Source: a virus. From it: 20,950 nucleotides of DNA. Each line of letters starts with the position of its first letter. Position 1 is the first letter of the stretch. Positions 6,771 to 13,657 of the stretch are shown here, piece after piece. A program made the translations under genes and the position numbers. Below the pieces are notes generated by a model. It was given only the letters and a program-made list of their open reading frames with translations. It searched no databases and was not told the origin of the DNA. The stretch covers positions 1 through 20,950 of the IMG/VR virus record IMGVR_UViG_3300044846_000556. One strand, given 5' to 3'.

Positions 6771-7596
6771 TCCATTCTTTAAGAATTTGGCGTTTGCTGC
6801 TTTGGCACAGACGGCACGTAATCCGACCCGTGATTTTCTGCAAGCCACCCCACGAAATCCTATTCTTGGCTACTTGTCCGACTTGGCAGCTTCAAGCTAC
6901 AGCCCTGAACGAACCCAGCAAATGCAAGGCGTGGCGCAATTCATGGGCGCACCAGCAATCAGCGAAACGCTGAACCAGCTGTCATACGGTGAGCCATTGA
7001 CAACAGGCTCAGGAGGACTTGGTGGCACTACCCGCATCCGACCTGAAGCACTTGAAGCCGCTATGACGTTAGCCCCGATGGTTGCACCAACCGCACGTAT
7101 GGCCGGCGCAAGCGTTAGAGAACTAGGCCCGACAGCTGCAAGGATGGGTGAAGGTTACTTACAGCGGCAAGGTCTAATGCCTAGTATTGTTCCGAAAGTA
7201 GATGAAACCTTTGCAGGCTTTGCTACACCAGAGCAATACGCAGCAGCAAGATTTCAAGGCAGCATGGACGCCGAGCGCTGGCCTGCGGCATGGCAAAGAA
7301 CCGGGGCAGTGACACCAGAGGAAATTCTTCGTGGCAAAGGGATAGTTCAACCGCCACCGACTCAGCGCGACAAAGATTTATATTTACTGGAAAGCCGATT
7401 TTCTGGATACATGGATGCGTCAAAAGCACGTCAATTTCTTGAAAACGACATGCTAAAAGCAACCAAAAAAGAAAAAGACTTGCTTAGAAAGTATTACGAC
7501 GCATCAGGCAAATTCATTGCACGAGAAGAAGTGCCCGTACAGCAAGCAATGCAAGAATTTGAGCAAGGCCTGACCAACTTCATGGCGACAAGATGA
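6763..7596 (+). CDS. Unassigned 277-aa protein between portal and scaffold; possible virion cargo
   Basis: The product has two visibly different parts. Residues 1-130 (TPRNPILGYLSDLAASSYSP at 29-48, QGVAQFMGAPAISETL at 55-70, then a Gly/Thr-rich turn and an Ala/Met-rich helix) look like a module that recurs in phage internal or structural proteins. Residues 140-277 are charged and helical, with a Pro-rich hinge (VQPPPTQ, 195-201), aromatic-rich KDLYLLESRFSGYMD and a basic KATKKEKDLLRKYYD segment, ending in FEQGLTNFMATR. Codons in the second part look more A/T-rich than in the first. In P22 the scaffold gene follows the portal directly, so this gene is an insertion. I infer a head-associated or ejected protein; no catalytic motif is recognised. 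Confidence 0.65.
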   Translation: MADPFFKNLAFAALAQTARNPTRDFLQATPRNPILGYLSDLAASSYSPERTQQMQGVAQFMGAPAISETLNQLSYGEPLTTGSGGLGGTTRIRPEALEAAMTLAPMVAPTARMAGASVRELGPTAARMGEGYLQRQGLMPSIVPKVDETFAGFATPEQYAAARFQGSMDAERWPAAWQRTGAVTPEEILRGKGIVQPPPTQRDKDLYLLESRFSGYMDASKARQFLENDMLKATKKEKDLLRKYYDASGKFIAREEVPVQQAMQEFEQGLTNFMATR

Positions 7597-7603
7597 CGGC
7601 ATC

Positions 7604-7623
7604 CACCCAGCCGACTTTGGGTG
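7604..7623 (+). other. Short hairpin between the 277-aa gene and the scaffold gene
   Basis: CACCCA (7604-7609) pairs with TGGGTG (7618-7623) around an eight-base loop in the 43-bp gap. No T-run follows, so it is not a convincing terminator. It lies six bases before the scaffold Shine-Dalgarno (AAGGA at 7630-7634) and could affect mRNA stability or translation, or be chance. Confidence 0.25.
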
Positions 7624-7639
7624 AGTTTGAAGGAAGAAG

Positions 7640-8434
7640 ATGGAAAACGAAGAAGACTTGATCATTGAAGACGCGCCGGCCGAGGAAGAACCAGCCGAGG
7701 AACCCGACGAGGTTGTGGTCAGTATTGGCGAGGAAGAACCGCAGCAGCAAGAGGAACCGGCCCATGCGCCTGAATGGGTGCGTGAACTACGCAAGACCAA
7801 TCGTGAACTGAAGCGGCAGAATCAAGAACTGCAAGGCCGGCTGCAACAAACAGCGCCAGTTCAACAGGTTGTCCAACTTGGCAAAAAACCAACACTGGAA
7901 GACCATGACTACGACGCAGAGAAGTTTGAGCAATCGCTGGAAAGTTGGTACGACCGCAAACGGCAGACTGATGAGCAGCAAGCACGGCAAGATGCCGAAC
8001 TGCAAAACCAGAATCGCGCCTGGCAGTCAAAGCTGGACAGCTACACCAAGGCCAAAGCAGAACTGCGCGTAAAAGACTTTGAGGACGCCGAGGCGGTAGC
8101 GCAGGAACTGTTTTCCGTAACTCAGCAGGGCGTAATGCTCCAGGGTGCAGATAACCCTGCCCTGGTAGTCTATGCGCTCGGCAGGAACCCCACAAAGGCC
8201 AAAGAACTAGCAGCAATCAAAGACCCGGTGAAGTTTGCCTTTGCCGTAGCAAAACTGGAGAAAGACATGAAAGTTACCAATCGCAAAACAGCACCACCAC
8301 CGGAGCGGGTCGTTTCAGGCACTGCCCGAAACTCTGGCGCGGTAGATTCAACTCTTGAGCGCCTACGAGAAGAAGCAGCCAGGACTGGTAATATGAGCAA
8401 AGTTGTTGCATACAAACGCCAGAAAAAGGCATAA
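7640..8434 (+). CDS. Scaffolding protein (P22 gp8-like by position and layout)
   Basis: The 264-residue product begins with an acidic, Pro-rich disordered segment (1-45), continues with a coiled coil (WVRELRKTNRELKRQNQELQ, about 47-66), has a long charged Gln-rich helical middle, and ends in a basic helical tail (residues 237-264, with SKVVAYKRQKKA). P22 scaffold (303 residues) is likewise extended and helical, with a basic C-terminal coat-binding helix-turn-helix. The position between the portal (plus one insertion) and coat genes fits. It would guide coat assembly and leave the procapsid. AAGGA at 7630-7634 precedes ATG 7640. The assignment rests on position and composition more than on sequence motifs. 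Confidence 0.78.
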   Translation: MENEEDLIIEDAPAEEEPAEEPDEVVVSIGEEEPQQQEEPAHAPEWVRELRKTNRELKRQNQELQGRLQQTAPVQQVVQLGKKPTLEDHDYDAEKFEQSLESWYDRKRQTDEQQARQDAELQNQNRAWQSKLDSYTKAKAELRVKDFEDAEAVAQELFSVTQQGVMLQGADNPALVVYALGRNPTKAKELAAIKDPVKFAFAVAKLEKDMKVTNRKTAPPPERVVSGTARNSGAVDSTLERLREEAARTGNMSKVVAYKRQKKA

Positions 8435-8435
8435 T
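8406..8435 (+). promoter_or_regulatory. Candidate promoter for the coat-protein transcript
   Basis: TTGCAT (8406-8411) and CATAAT (8430-8435) are separated by 18 bases and match sigma70 -35 and -10 boxes at three and five of six positions. A start near 8442 would give a leader of roughly 115 bases before the coat gene, whose high expression could warrant an extra promoter. The site overlaps the 3' end of the scaffold gene. Confidence 0.3.
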
Positions 8436-8556
8436 GCGCCAAACGGGTATCGCTAGCCCATATAAATAGCAGTTGAATGGCCCCCGCCAGCCCATTGGTG
8501 AGTAAGGAAAGTGGCAGTAATGCCGAAATTTTTTATTCACTAATGGAGTTTTACAA
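8435..8556 (+). promoter_or_regulatory. Coat-protein leader with small hairpins
   Basis: This 122-bp gap is one of the largest non-coding stretches in the window. It holds AATGG/CCATT (8476-8480 with 8492-8496), then GGCA-GTAA-TGCC (8513-8524) followed four bases later by TTTTTT (8529-8534), which looks like a weak terminator or attenuator with only a 4-bp stem. The coat ribosome site GGAG (8545-8548) lies eight bases before ATG 8557. A short ORF from ATG 8478 crosses into the coat gene but is probably not used. Confidence 0.35.
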
Positions 8557-9846
8557 ATGGCAAATTCATTCAGCAAAGAGGAGCGCGTAGCCTTTGAGGA
8601 TATCCTTGAAGGTTTTAACGATGCTCTGGTCTTGTCCCGCAACGTGTCCGTTTACAACACCGACGGCTCGATGATGGAACGAACCAACAACGTCATCTAT
8701 CGTCCCCAGCCGTACATCGCCCAGAGCTTTGATGGTATGGATCAGACCAACAACTTCACGAACTACACGCAGTTGTCCGTGCCTGCAACGCTCGGATTTC
8801 AGAAATCCGTGCCGTTCATTTTGGACGCACTTGAACTGCGTGATGCCTTGCAAGAAGGTCGCCTCGGTGACGCTGCCAAGCAAAAGCTGGCCTCCGACAT
8901 CAACATCGCCATCATGAACTCGGCCGCAAACCTCGGTTCGTTGGTGGTCACTGTCAGCACCGCTGCCGGCGACTACGACGACATCGCTTTGTGCGACAGC
9001 ATCATGAACGAGCAGGGTGTGCAAGCCTTTGACCGTTACTTGGCACTGTGCAGCCGCGACTACAACGGCATTGCTGGCAACATCGCTGGCGGCGCAACGG
9101 GTGGTGGTGCATCGCGTTCGTTCTCGGGCAACAAGTCGAACAACGCTTTCGAACGCAGCTACGTCGGCATGGTTGCAGGCTTTGAGACCTACAAGCTGGA
9201 CTACTCCAACCGCATCCTGGCGGCTACTGGTGCAGATCCAACGATGAGCACTTTGGCTGCTGCAAACAACTACTACGTTCCCGTGGCAACACAAACAGCA
9301 GTGACCGGCGAAACGCAGAACGTGGACAATCGTTTCCAAACGATTACCGTGTCCAGCACCACCGACCTGCCTGCCGGAACTGCCATCGAGATCACAGGCG
9401 TTGAAGCCGTGCATCACATCACTAAACAAGGTACTGGATTCTCCAAAACCTTCCGTGTGGTGTCTGTGACCAATGCGACCACCTGCGTTATCACACCTCC
9501 AATCATTTCCGCACAAGGCGGGACTGATGCCGAGTTGCAGTATCAAAACTGCATAGTGACAGCAGCCGCTGGTCGCACCATCAATCGTTTGAACGTAGAT
9601 GACGCACCGATCAACTGCTTCTGGCAGAAAGATGCGCTTGAGATTCTCCCAGGCCGTTACGCTGTGCCGTCAGATGCTGGTGTCGCAGTGATGCGTGCAA
9701 GCACAGACCAGGGCATTGAGGTGGTGATGCAGAAGCAGTACGACGTCAACACCATGAAGACCAAGTACCGCCTCGATACCCTTTTCGGCGTGGTCAATAA
9801 GCAGCCAGAGATGTCCGGCATCCTGTTGTTCAACCAAACTCCTTAA
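8557..9846 (+). CDS. Major capsid protein (P22 gp5-like coat)
   Basis: The 429-residue product is almost the same length as P22 coat (430) and shares its layout: an N-terminal helix, MERTNNVIYRPQPYIAQSFDG (about 40-60), the LGFQKSVPFILDALELRDALQEGRLGDAAKQKLASDINIAIMNSAANLGSLVVT block (about 78-131) typical of the P22 HK97-fold N-arm and spine helix, and a separate beta-rich segment in the 235-345 range (ITVSSTTDLPAGTAIEITGV, then HHITKQGTG) where P22 has its inserted I-domain. It builds the icosahedral shell around the scaffold. GGAG precedes the ATG. The long minus-strand frame here is a shadow. Confidence 0.92.
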   Translation: MANSFSKEERVAFEDILEGFNDALVLSRNVSVYNTDGSMMERTNNVIYRPQPYIAQSFDGMDQTNNFTNYTQLSVPATLGFQKSVPFILDALELRDALQEGRLGDAAKQKLASDINIAIMNSAANLGSLVVTVSTAAGDYDDIALCDSIMNEQGVQAFDRYLALCSRDYNGIAGNIAGGATGGGASRSFSGNKSNNAFERSYVGMVAGFETYKLDYSNRILAATGADPTMSTLAAANNYYVPVATQTAVTGETQNVDNRFQTITVSSTTDLPAGTAIEITGVEAVHHITKQGTGFSKTFRVVSVTNATTCVITPPIISAQGGTDAELQYQNCIVTAAAGRTINRLNVDDAPINCFWQKDALEILPGRYAVPSDAGVAVMRASTDQGIEVVMQKQYDVNTMKTKYRLDTLFGVVNKQPEMSGILLFNQTP

Positions 9847-9855
9847 GGAAAAATC

Positions 9856-10467
9856 ATGAGCTATAACGTAGTTTTTGCACAAGGTACGGTTACCGTCACC
9901 GTGCCAGCCGGCGAGAAAATCGCCGTCCAAGCCTACTCATCGGCATCCGTGTTTCAAGAAGTTGGTTACCCCAATTTCCCAGAGTCACAGGATCTGCTGC
10001 AAGTAGTTGACAACACCACCTATGTGTCAGCCGCGTTCACCAATGCCACCAGCGTGACCATCCAGGCCGGTGCATCGGGCGCGTTGTACGCTGTCGGTGT
10101 TTCGCCAGTAATCACTGACGATGGCAATTGGCAACTTCAGGGCGCACCTGGTGACGTAGCCGACGGCGGCGCAATGATTGCCACAGCAGCGAATGTGCTG
10201 ACCGGCATCGTTACCGCAACGCCTACGACAACCCGCTCTATCCAGATGCCACTAGGGACAGACCTTGATCTGGCGACTGAGTGGGCAATCGGCGAGTCGT
10301 TTGACTTCAGCGTCATCACCTTGGCGGCTTTTGCTTTGACCATCACGGTCAACACAGGCGTAACCATTGTTGGCTCTGCTGCAACTGCTGCAACCTCTGG
10401 TGCTTCTGCACGTTTCCGCCTTCGCAAAACTGCTGCTGGTACTTTCATCGTGTATCGCATCGGTTGA
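9856..10467 (+). CDS. Putative capsid decoration / head-surface protein
   Basis: A 203-residue beta-rich, Ala/Thr/Val-rich protein directly after the coat gene, with AAGGA just before ATG 9856. Residues 1-85 form a small beta domain (VFAQGTVTVTVPAGEKIAVQAYS, then SGALYAVGVSP). Residues 115-203 form a second module (TTTRSIQMPLGTDLDLATEWAIGESFDF, then TANT-like repeats and RFRLRKTAAGTFIVYRIG at the end) of a type I have seen repeatedly in phage virion proteins. No lysine- or aromatic-rich binding site stands out. Position and fold suggest an outer-capsid decoration or head-fibre protein, but no assay-level function is readable. A strong terminator follows. Confidence 0.6.
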   Translation: MSYNVVFAQGTVTVTVPAGEKIAVQAYSSASVFQEVGYPNFPESQDLLQVVDNTTYVSAAFTNATSVTIQAGASGALYAVGVSPVITDDGNWQLQGAPGDVADGGAMIATAANVLTGIVTATPTTTRSIQMPLGTDLDLATEWAIGESFDFSVITLAAFALTITVNTGVTIVGSAATAATSGASARFRLRKTAAGTFIVYRIG

Positions 10468-10473
10468 TAAACC

Positions 10474-10503
10474 AAGCAGGCCAGCAGAAATGTTGGCCTG
10501 TTT
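10474..10503 (+). terminator. Strong GNRA-capped hairpin terminator after the capsid genes
   Basis: CAGGCCAGCA (10477-10486) pairs with TGTTGGCCTG (10491-10500) around a GAAA tetraloop, with one G-T pair. AAG and TTT extend the stem to 13 bp. The T-run is short (TTTCACTT), so termination may be partial. It lies seven bases after the decoration-protein stop and would end or attenuate the coat transcript, and could also protect its 3' end. Confidence 0.75.
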
Positions 10504-10519
10504 CACTTAGGATTGCATC

Positions 10520-10684
10520 ATGCCAATGGGAAAAGGTTATTCTGACAAGACAATTTCCAAGAACATCAAAATGGAAATGAAAGCTGGCAAGCCGCAAAAG
10601 CAAGCTGTTGCAATGGCACTTGGCATGGCAAGCAAGTCGGCAAAGGCCGCAGGCAAGCCAGCACCTAAGAAGGCCATGAAATGA
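10520..10684 (+). CDS. Small basic phage protein
   Basis: A 54-residue product (MPMGKGYSDKTISKNIKMEM at the start) with TAGGA seven bases before the ATG. It is rich in Lys, Ala and Met, has a central helix (KPQKQAVAMALGMASKSAK) and a Lys/Pro tail. The GKPQKQAVA...A element resembles one found in many small phage ORFs near structural genes and in DUF6496-like proteins, whose function is unknown. It begins after the terminator and its stop overlaps the next ATG (ATGA). Nucleic-acid binding or packaged-DNA condensation is plausible from charge but unproven. Confidence 0.72.
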   Translation: MPMGKGYSDKTISKNIKMEMKAGKPQKQAVAMALGMASKSAKAAGKPAPKKAMK

Positions 10685-10839
10685 AGCAGGGCTTGTATGC
10701 CAACATCGCAGCCAAACGTGATCGCATCGCGGCCGGCAGCAAGGAAAAGATGCGTAAGCCTGGAGCGCCTAGCGCACCGAGCAAAGCCGACTTTGTAGCA
10801 GCCGCCAAGACAGCCAAGCCAGCGAAGAAAAAGAAATGA
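10681..10839 (+). CDS. Small basic phage protein with an AGSKEKMRKPG motif
   Basis: A 52-residue, strongly basic product coupled to the gene before it (ATGA at 10681-10684) and the gene after it (ATGA at 10836-10839). The segment ANIAAKRDRIAAGSKEKMRKPG (7-28) is a motif I recognise as recurring in short uncharacterised phage ORFs near structural genes. The C-terminus ends in four lysines. No catalytic residue is evident. Like its neighbour, it may bind DNA or the capsid interior. Function is unknown. Confidence 0.72.
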   Translation: MKQGLYANIAAKRDRIAAGSKEKMRKPGAPSAPSKADFVAAAKTAKPAKKKK

Positions 10840-11153
10840 TCAAGTCAGCCGCCATCGTCAAGACCAAGATTCTCAGCCCCCGGCAAGAATTGCGGCTGCA
10901 AAAGCGCAAGCTGAAGAAGTTACAGACCAAAGAACGCAAGGCGAACAAGAAAGTTCACCCATCACCGATGAGCAGCCGTGTCCGTCACGAGGCGATTGAA
11001 GAAGCGCCAAAGGATGACAGCCCCCCAACCCGTGACGAAATGTTGCAGCAAGCCGAGGCAATCGGACTGAAGGTTGACAAGCGCTGGTCAGATGCAACCC
11101 TGTTGAAACACATCGAGGAATTGCAATGTCTTACACCAAACGACAATTCATAG
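10836..11153 (+). CDS. Basic protein with a C-terminal HeH/LEM- or SAP-like helical motif
   Basis: A 105-residue product with a very basic N-terminal helix (about 14-42, LSPRQELRLQKRKLKKLQTKERKANKK), a polar linker, and a C-terminal segment (about 68-96, RDEMLQQAEAIGLKVDKRWSDATLLKHIEEL). The linker-helix pattern L..A...GL.VD.RWS...L...I is what small phage HeH/LEM or SAP-like DNA-binding motifs look like. It is coupled upstream by ATGA and overlaps the gp4-like gene by 28 bases. It completes a run of three small basic proteins between the capsid and tail-accessory genes. Confidence 0.7.
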   Translation: MIKSAAIVKTKILSPRQELRLQKRKLKKLQTKERKANKKVHPSPMSSRVRHEAIEEAPKDDSPPTRDEMLQQAEAIGLKVDKRWSDATLLKHIEELQCLTPNDNS

Positions 11154-11608
11154 ATGCTGCCTTTACAGAGATTGGCCTAGCGTCTTACGTCTTTGATCTA
11201 CAGCCTGAGCAGCTGCAAAACGCTTTGAGGCGACTCGATGCAATGATGGCCGATTGGAACGGCAAGGGCATTCGCTTGGGTTACCCGCTGCCATCCAGCC
11301 CCCAGGACAGCGACCTGGACGAAGAAACAAACGTGCCTGATTCAGCCTACGAAGCAATCATTTGCTCTCTGGGTATCAGACTGGCGCCGAGTTTTGGCAA
11401 GACGGTGATGATTGAGACCAAGACCACCGCCAAGCAGGGTTATGACATTCTGTTGCAACGCGCCACATTCCCGCTTGAACAACAGCTGCCTGGAACCATG
11501 CCGGCTGGCGCAGGCAACAAGCCGTGGAGGGTGTACGACAATCCGTTTATCAGGCCACCGGCCAACCCGGTTACTGCTGGCCCTGATGGGCCTCTTGAAT
11601 ATTACTAA
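11126..11608 (+). CDS. Tail accessory factor / portal-closing protein (P22 gp4-like)
   Basis: The 160-residue product matches P22 gp4 (166 residues) in layout: an N-terminal FIDAAFTEIGLASYVFDLQPEQ helix, the DAMMADWNGKGIRLGYPL segment (about 38-55; P22 has EAMMAEW...GI..GY), a central AIICSLGIRLAPSFG helix (84-98), and the MPAGAGN element (about 131-137; P22 has MPTGSGN). gp4 multimers extend the portal after packaging and, in P22, also have cell-wall hydrolase activity. No separate catalytic motif can be identified here. The start lies inside the previous gene. Confidence 0.88.
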   Translation: MSYTKRQFIDAAFTEIGLASYVFDLQPEQLQNALRRLDAMMADWNGKGIRLGYPLPSSPQDSDLDEETNVPDSAYEAIICSLGIRLAPSFGKTVMIETKTTAKQGYDILLQRATFPLEQQLPGTMPAGAGNKPWRVYDNPFIRPPANPVTAGPDGPLEYY

Positions 11609-11616
11609 GGACAGTC

Positions 11617-12675
11617 ATGCCAACGATCAACCAGTTACCCGTTCTCAGCACGATTTCCAGTGGCGATCAGTTACCCGTCTACTCGCCCAACAATGGGGAT
11701 GCAAGGCGCACCAGTATCGGCAGCTTGCTGACGTTCTTCCAACAAAGTTTTGCATCGCCAACGCTGTCAACAAATCTCTACGTTCCTGGCTCTGGTTTCA
11801 ACATCACCGTTCCAACCCCTGTCAGCAATGACCAGTGGATGCTGCTGCAACCTGCTGGCACACTGGCAACTGGCACGATCACGCTGCCGTTGAACACTGG
11901 CGTTCCTGATGGCACTACCGTGCTGATCACGACAACGCAAGAGATTACATCGCTGACCATTGCCCTGAATGGTGCAACAGCTATTTTTGGTGGCGTGACT
12001 TCATTGGCGGCTGGCGCTGCAACAGCAATCAGGTTTTATCAGCCCACAAACTCTTGGTATCAAATCAATTCTGATGTGGTTTTTGCGGCTGGCATTCAGG
12101 CTTTCTTGGCAACGCCATCAAGCGCCAATCTACGGGCGGCGATGACAGACGAGACCGGCACAGGGTTGCTCGTGTTTAACACCAGCCCGACCTTGGTAAC
12201 GCCTGTGCTGGGTACAGTGACCAGCGGCAACATCAGCGCCTGCACATCGACCAGCATGGTTATGGTGACTCCAATTCTTGGAACGCCAACGTCTGGAGTG
12301 CTTACCAATTGCACAGGGTTGCCCCTTACAACGGGCGTAACAGGCGCTCTAGCAGTCGCAAGTGGTGGCACTGGGGCATCGGCAACGGTTCAAGCCTTAA
12401 GTGGCCCTGGAGCGGTAAATATCACCAGCCTCGCCACCGCCTTTACTTCAACCGCAGCAGGCAATGCGTTGACTCTTGCAGATGGCGCACAAGGGCAGTT
12501 GAAGACAGTTATTTATGTCGCGGAAACCGCTGGTGGCGATACTGGTGTTTTGACACCGACCAACCTTGGAAGCGCAACTACAGTTACTTTCAATGCTGTT
12601 GGAGATTCGGTAACGCTCCAGTTTGCTGGCACTGATTGGTGGGTTGTTGGATTCCGTGGTGCGGTAGTGGCGTGA
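11617..12675 (+). CDS. Tail fibre-like structural protein with tandem repeats
   Basis: A 352-residue Thr/Ala/Gly/Ser-rich beta protein. Residues 1-50 (INQLPVLSTISSGDQLPVYSPNNGDARRTSIGSLLTFFQQ) resemble the N-terminal virion-attachment region of many phage fibre-like proteins. Residues 188-210 and 211-233 are a tandem 23-residue repeat (core VTPxLGTxTSG). Then comes a LALASGGTGA-type linker (VASGGTG) and a C-terminal beta module (LADGAQGQLKTVIY to WWVVGFRGA). Such repeats occur in trimeric fibres. AAGGA precedes ATG 11617. Between gp4- and gp10-like genes, it may be a tail or head fibre. Receptor binding is not demonstrable. Confidence 0.65.
   Translation: MPTINQLPVLSTISSGDQLPVYSPNNGDARRTSIGSLLTFFQQSFASPTLSTNLYVPGSGFNITVPTPVSNDQWMLLQPAGTLATGTITLPLNTGVPDGTTVLITTTQEITSLTIALNGATAIFGGVTSLAAGAATAIRFYQPTNSWYQINSDVVFAAGIQAFLATPSSANLRAAMTDETGTGLLVFNTSPTLVTPVLGTVTSGNISACTSTSMVMVTPILGTPTSGVLTNCTGLPLTTGVTGALAVASGGTGASATVQALSGPGAVNITSLATAFTSTAAGNALTLADGAQGQLKTVIYVAETAGGDTGVLTPTNLGSATTVTFNAVGDSVTLQFAGTDWWVVGFRGAVVA
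12178..12315 (+). repeat. Two tandem 23-residue repeats in the fibre-like protein
   Basis: Unit 1 is 12178-12246 and unit 2 is 12247-12315. Both encode x-T-S-x-x-x-V-T-P-(V/I)-L-G-T-x-T-S-G-x-x-x-x-C-T. The DNA has diverged while the protein pattern is kept, so the duplication is old and under selection. Confidence 0.7.
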
Positions 12676-12968
12676 TGAAAACGCCAGCCTTTGCCCGAAA
12701 AGAAGGCCAGAACCCTAAAGGTGGATTGAACGCCAAGGGAAGGGCCGCTGCAAAGGCCGAGGGCATGAATCTTAAACCTCCAGTGAAGTCTGGTGACAAT
12801 CCTCGCAGAGCATCGTTCCTGGCCCGTATGGGTGGCAATCCTGGCCCTGAGTACAAAGACGGCGAACCAACCCGGCTGCTGTTGAGTCTGAGGGCATGGG
12901 GCGCATCGAGCAAAGCTGATGCACAAGCCAAGGCAAAGAAAATCTCCGCACGAAACAAGGCGAAGTAA
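12675..12968 (+). CDS. Basic phage protein, DUF6321-like
   Basis: A 97-residue product starting at ATG 12675, overlapping the fibre stop as TGATG. Three blocks match my recollection of the DUF6321 phage family: RKEGQNPKGGLNAKG (8-22), RRASFLARMGGNPGP (44-58) and PTRLLLSLRAW (65-75). The C-terminus is Lys/Ala-rich and probably disordered. The family's function is unknown; its members are small, very basic proteins among virion genes. An in-frame start at 12636 would run 40 bases into the fibre gene without a ribosome site and is less likely. Its stop overlaps the next start as TAATG. Confidence 0.75.
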   Translation: MKTPAFARKEGQNPKGGLNAKGRAAAKAEGMNLKPPVKSGDNPRRASFLARMGGNPGPEYKDGEPTRLLLSLRAWGASSKADAQAKAKKISARNKAK

Positions 12969-13657
12969 TGCAAATTCCAACTGAAAACCGTTTTTATGTG
13001 TATGAGCATTTGCGCTTAGACACTGGTGCGGTTTTTTATGTTGGCAAGGGAACTGGCAAACGATGCACAGTAAAAAGCCATCATCATCGTAATGAATTCT
13101 GGCAACGGACTGAACGCAAGGCTGGTGGATTCTGCGTTCGCATGGTAGCTAGTGATTTGGACGAAGAACTAGCATTTTTGATTGAACAAGAAAGAATTTC
13201 TCAACTTCGCGCCATTGGGATAAAAATTTGCAACATGACAGACGGGGGCGATGGCGTATCAGGGTTGATAAGGACACCAGAATGGCGACGCAAAATCGGA
13301 GATAAGCACAAGGGTAAAGTTGTTTCAAAAGAAACCCGTGCAAAAATTTCTGCTTCCGTCAAAGCATCTGGATACGCGCCATCTCAAGAAGTTAGACAAA
13401 AAATTTCAGATACGCACAAAGGCCATCAACGCGCACTTGGTTTAAAACATTCAGAAGAAACTAAGTTCAAGATGAGTCATGCACACAAAGGCAATAAAAG
13501 TAGATTGGGCCAACTCAGAAGCGCAGATGAAAAAGCAAAACAAAGCGCATCAATGCAAGGCCGGCCACAAGCTATTTTTACTTGCCCACATTGTGAAAAA
13601 AATGGCGGTAATGCAATGAAGCGTTGGCATTTTGACAACTGCAAGGAAAAACAGTGA
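12968..13657 (+). CDS. GIY-YIG homing endonuclease with NUMOD3 repeats
   Basis: The 229-residue product has FYVYEH (9-14) and FYVGKGTGKR (23-32) in place of the GIY and YIG elements, followed by the acidic segment FLIEQE (70-75) that would hold the catalytic Glu and by CNMTDGGDGVSG (88-99). Residues 104-185 contain three or four NUMOD3-like DNA-binding repeats (RRKIGDKHKGK, RQKISDTHKGH, KFKMSHAHKGN). The C-terminus has a CxxC-x11-H-x3-C zinc-finger-like cluster (206-225). This is a free-standing homing endonuclease of the T4 Seg type. It is visibly richer in A+T than its neighbours. Both junctions keep tight overlaps (TAATG before, GTGA after), so it inserted without breaking either gene. Confidence 0.9.
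   Translation: MQIPTENRFYVYEHLRLDTGAVFYVGKGTGKRCTVKSHHHRNEFWQRTERKAGGFCVRMVASDLDEELAFLIEQERISQLRAIGIKICNMTDGGDGVSGLIRTPEWRRKIGDKHKGKVVSKETRAKISASVKASGYAPSQEVRQKISDTHKGHQRALGLKHSEETKFKMSHAHKGNKSRLGQLRSADEKAKQSASMQGRPQAIFTCPHCEKNGGNAMKRWHFDNCKEKQ

Noticed and set aside
5940-6848. 302-aa minus-strand open frame opposite the portal gene
   Set aside because: It is fully antisense to a well-supported portal gene, its translation is rich in Cys, His and Leu without domain features, and no ribosome site is apparent. It is a codon-usage shadow.
8478-8600. Short ORF starting at ATG 8478 across the coat leader
   Set aside because: It overlaps the coat gene start in another frame, lacks a ribosome site and shows no recognisable protein features.
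8566-9546. 326-aa minus-strand open frame opposite the coat gene
   Set aside because: Antisense to a clear P22-fold coat protein; Val/His/Gly/Asp-rich translation without a recognisable domain. Treated as a shadow.
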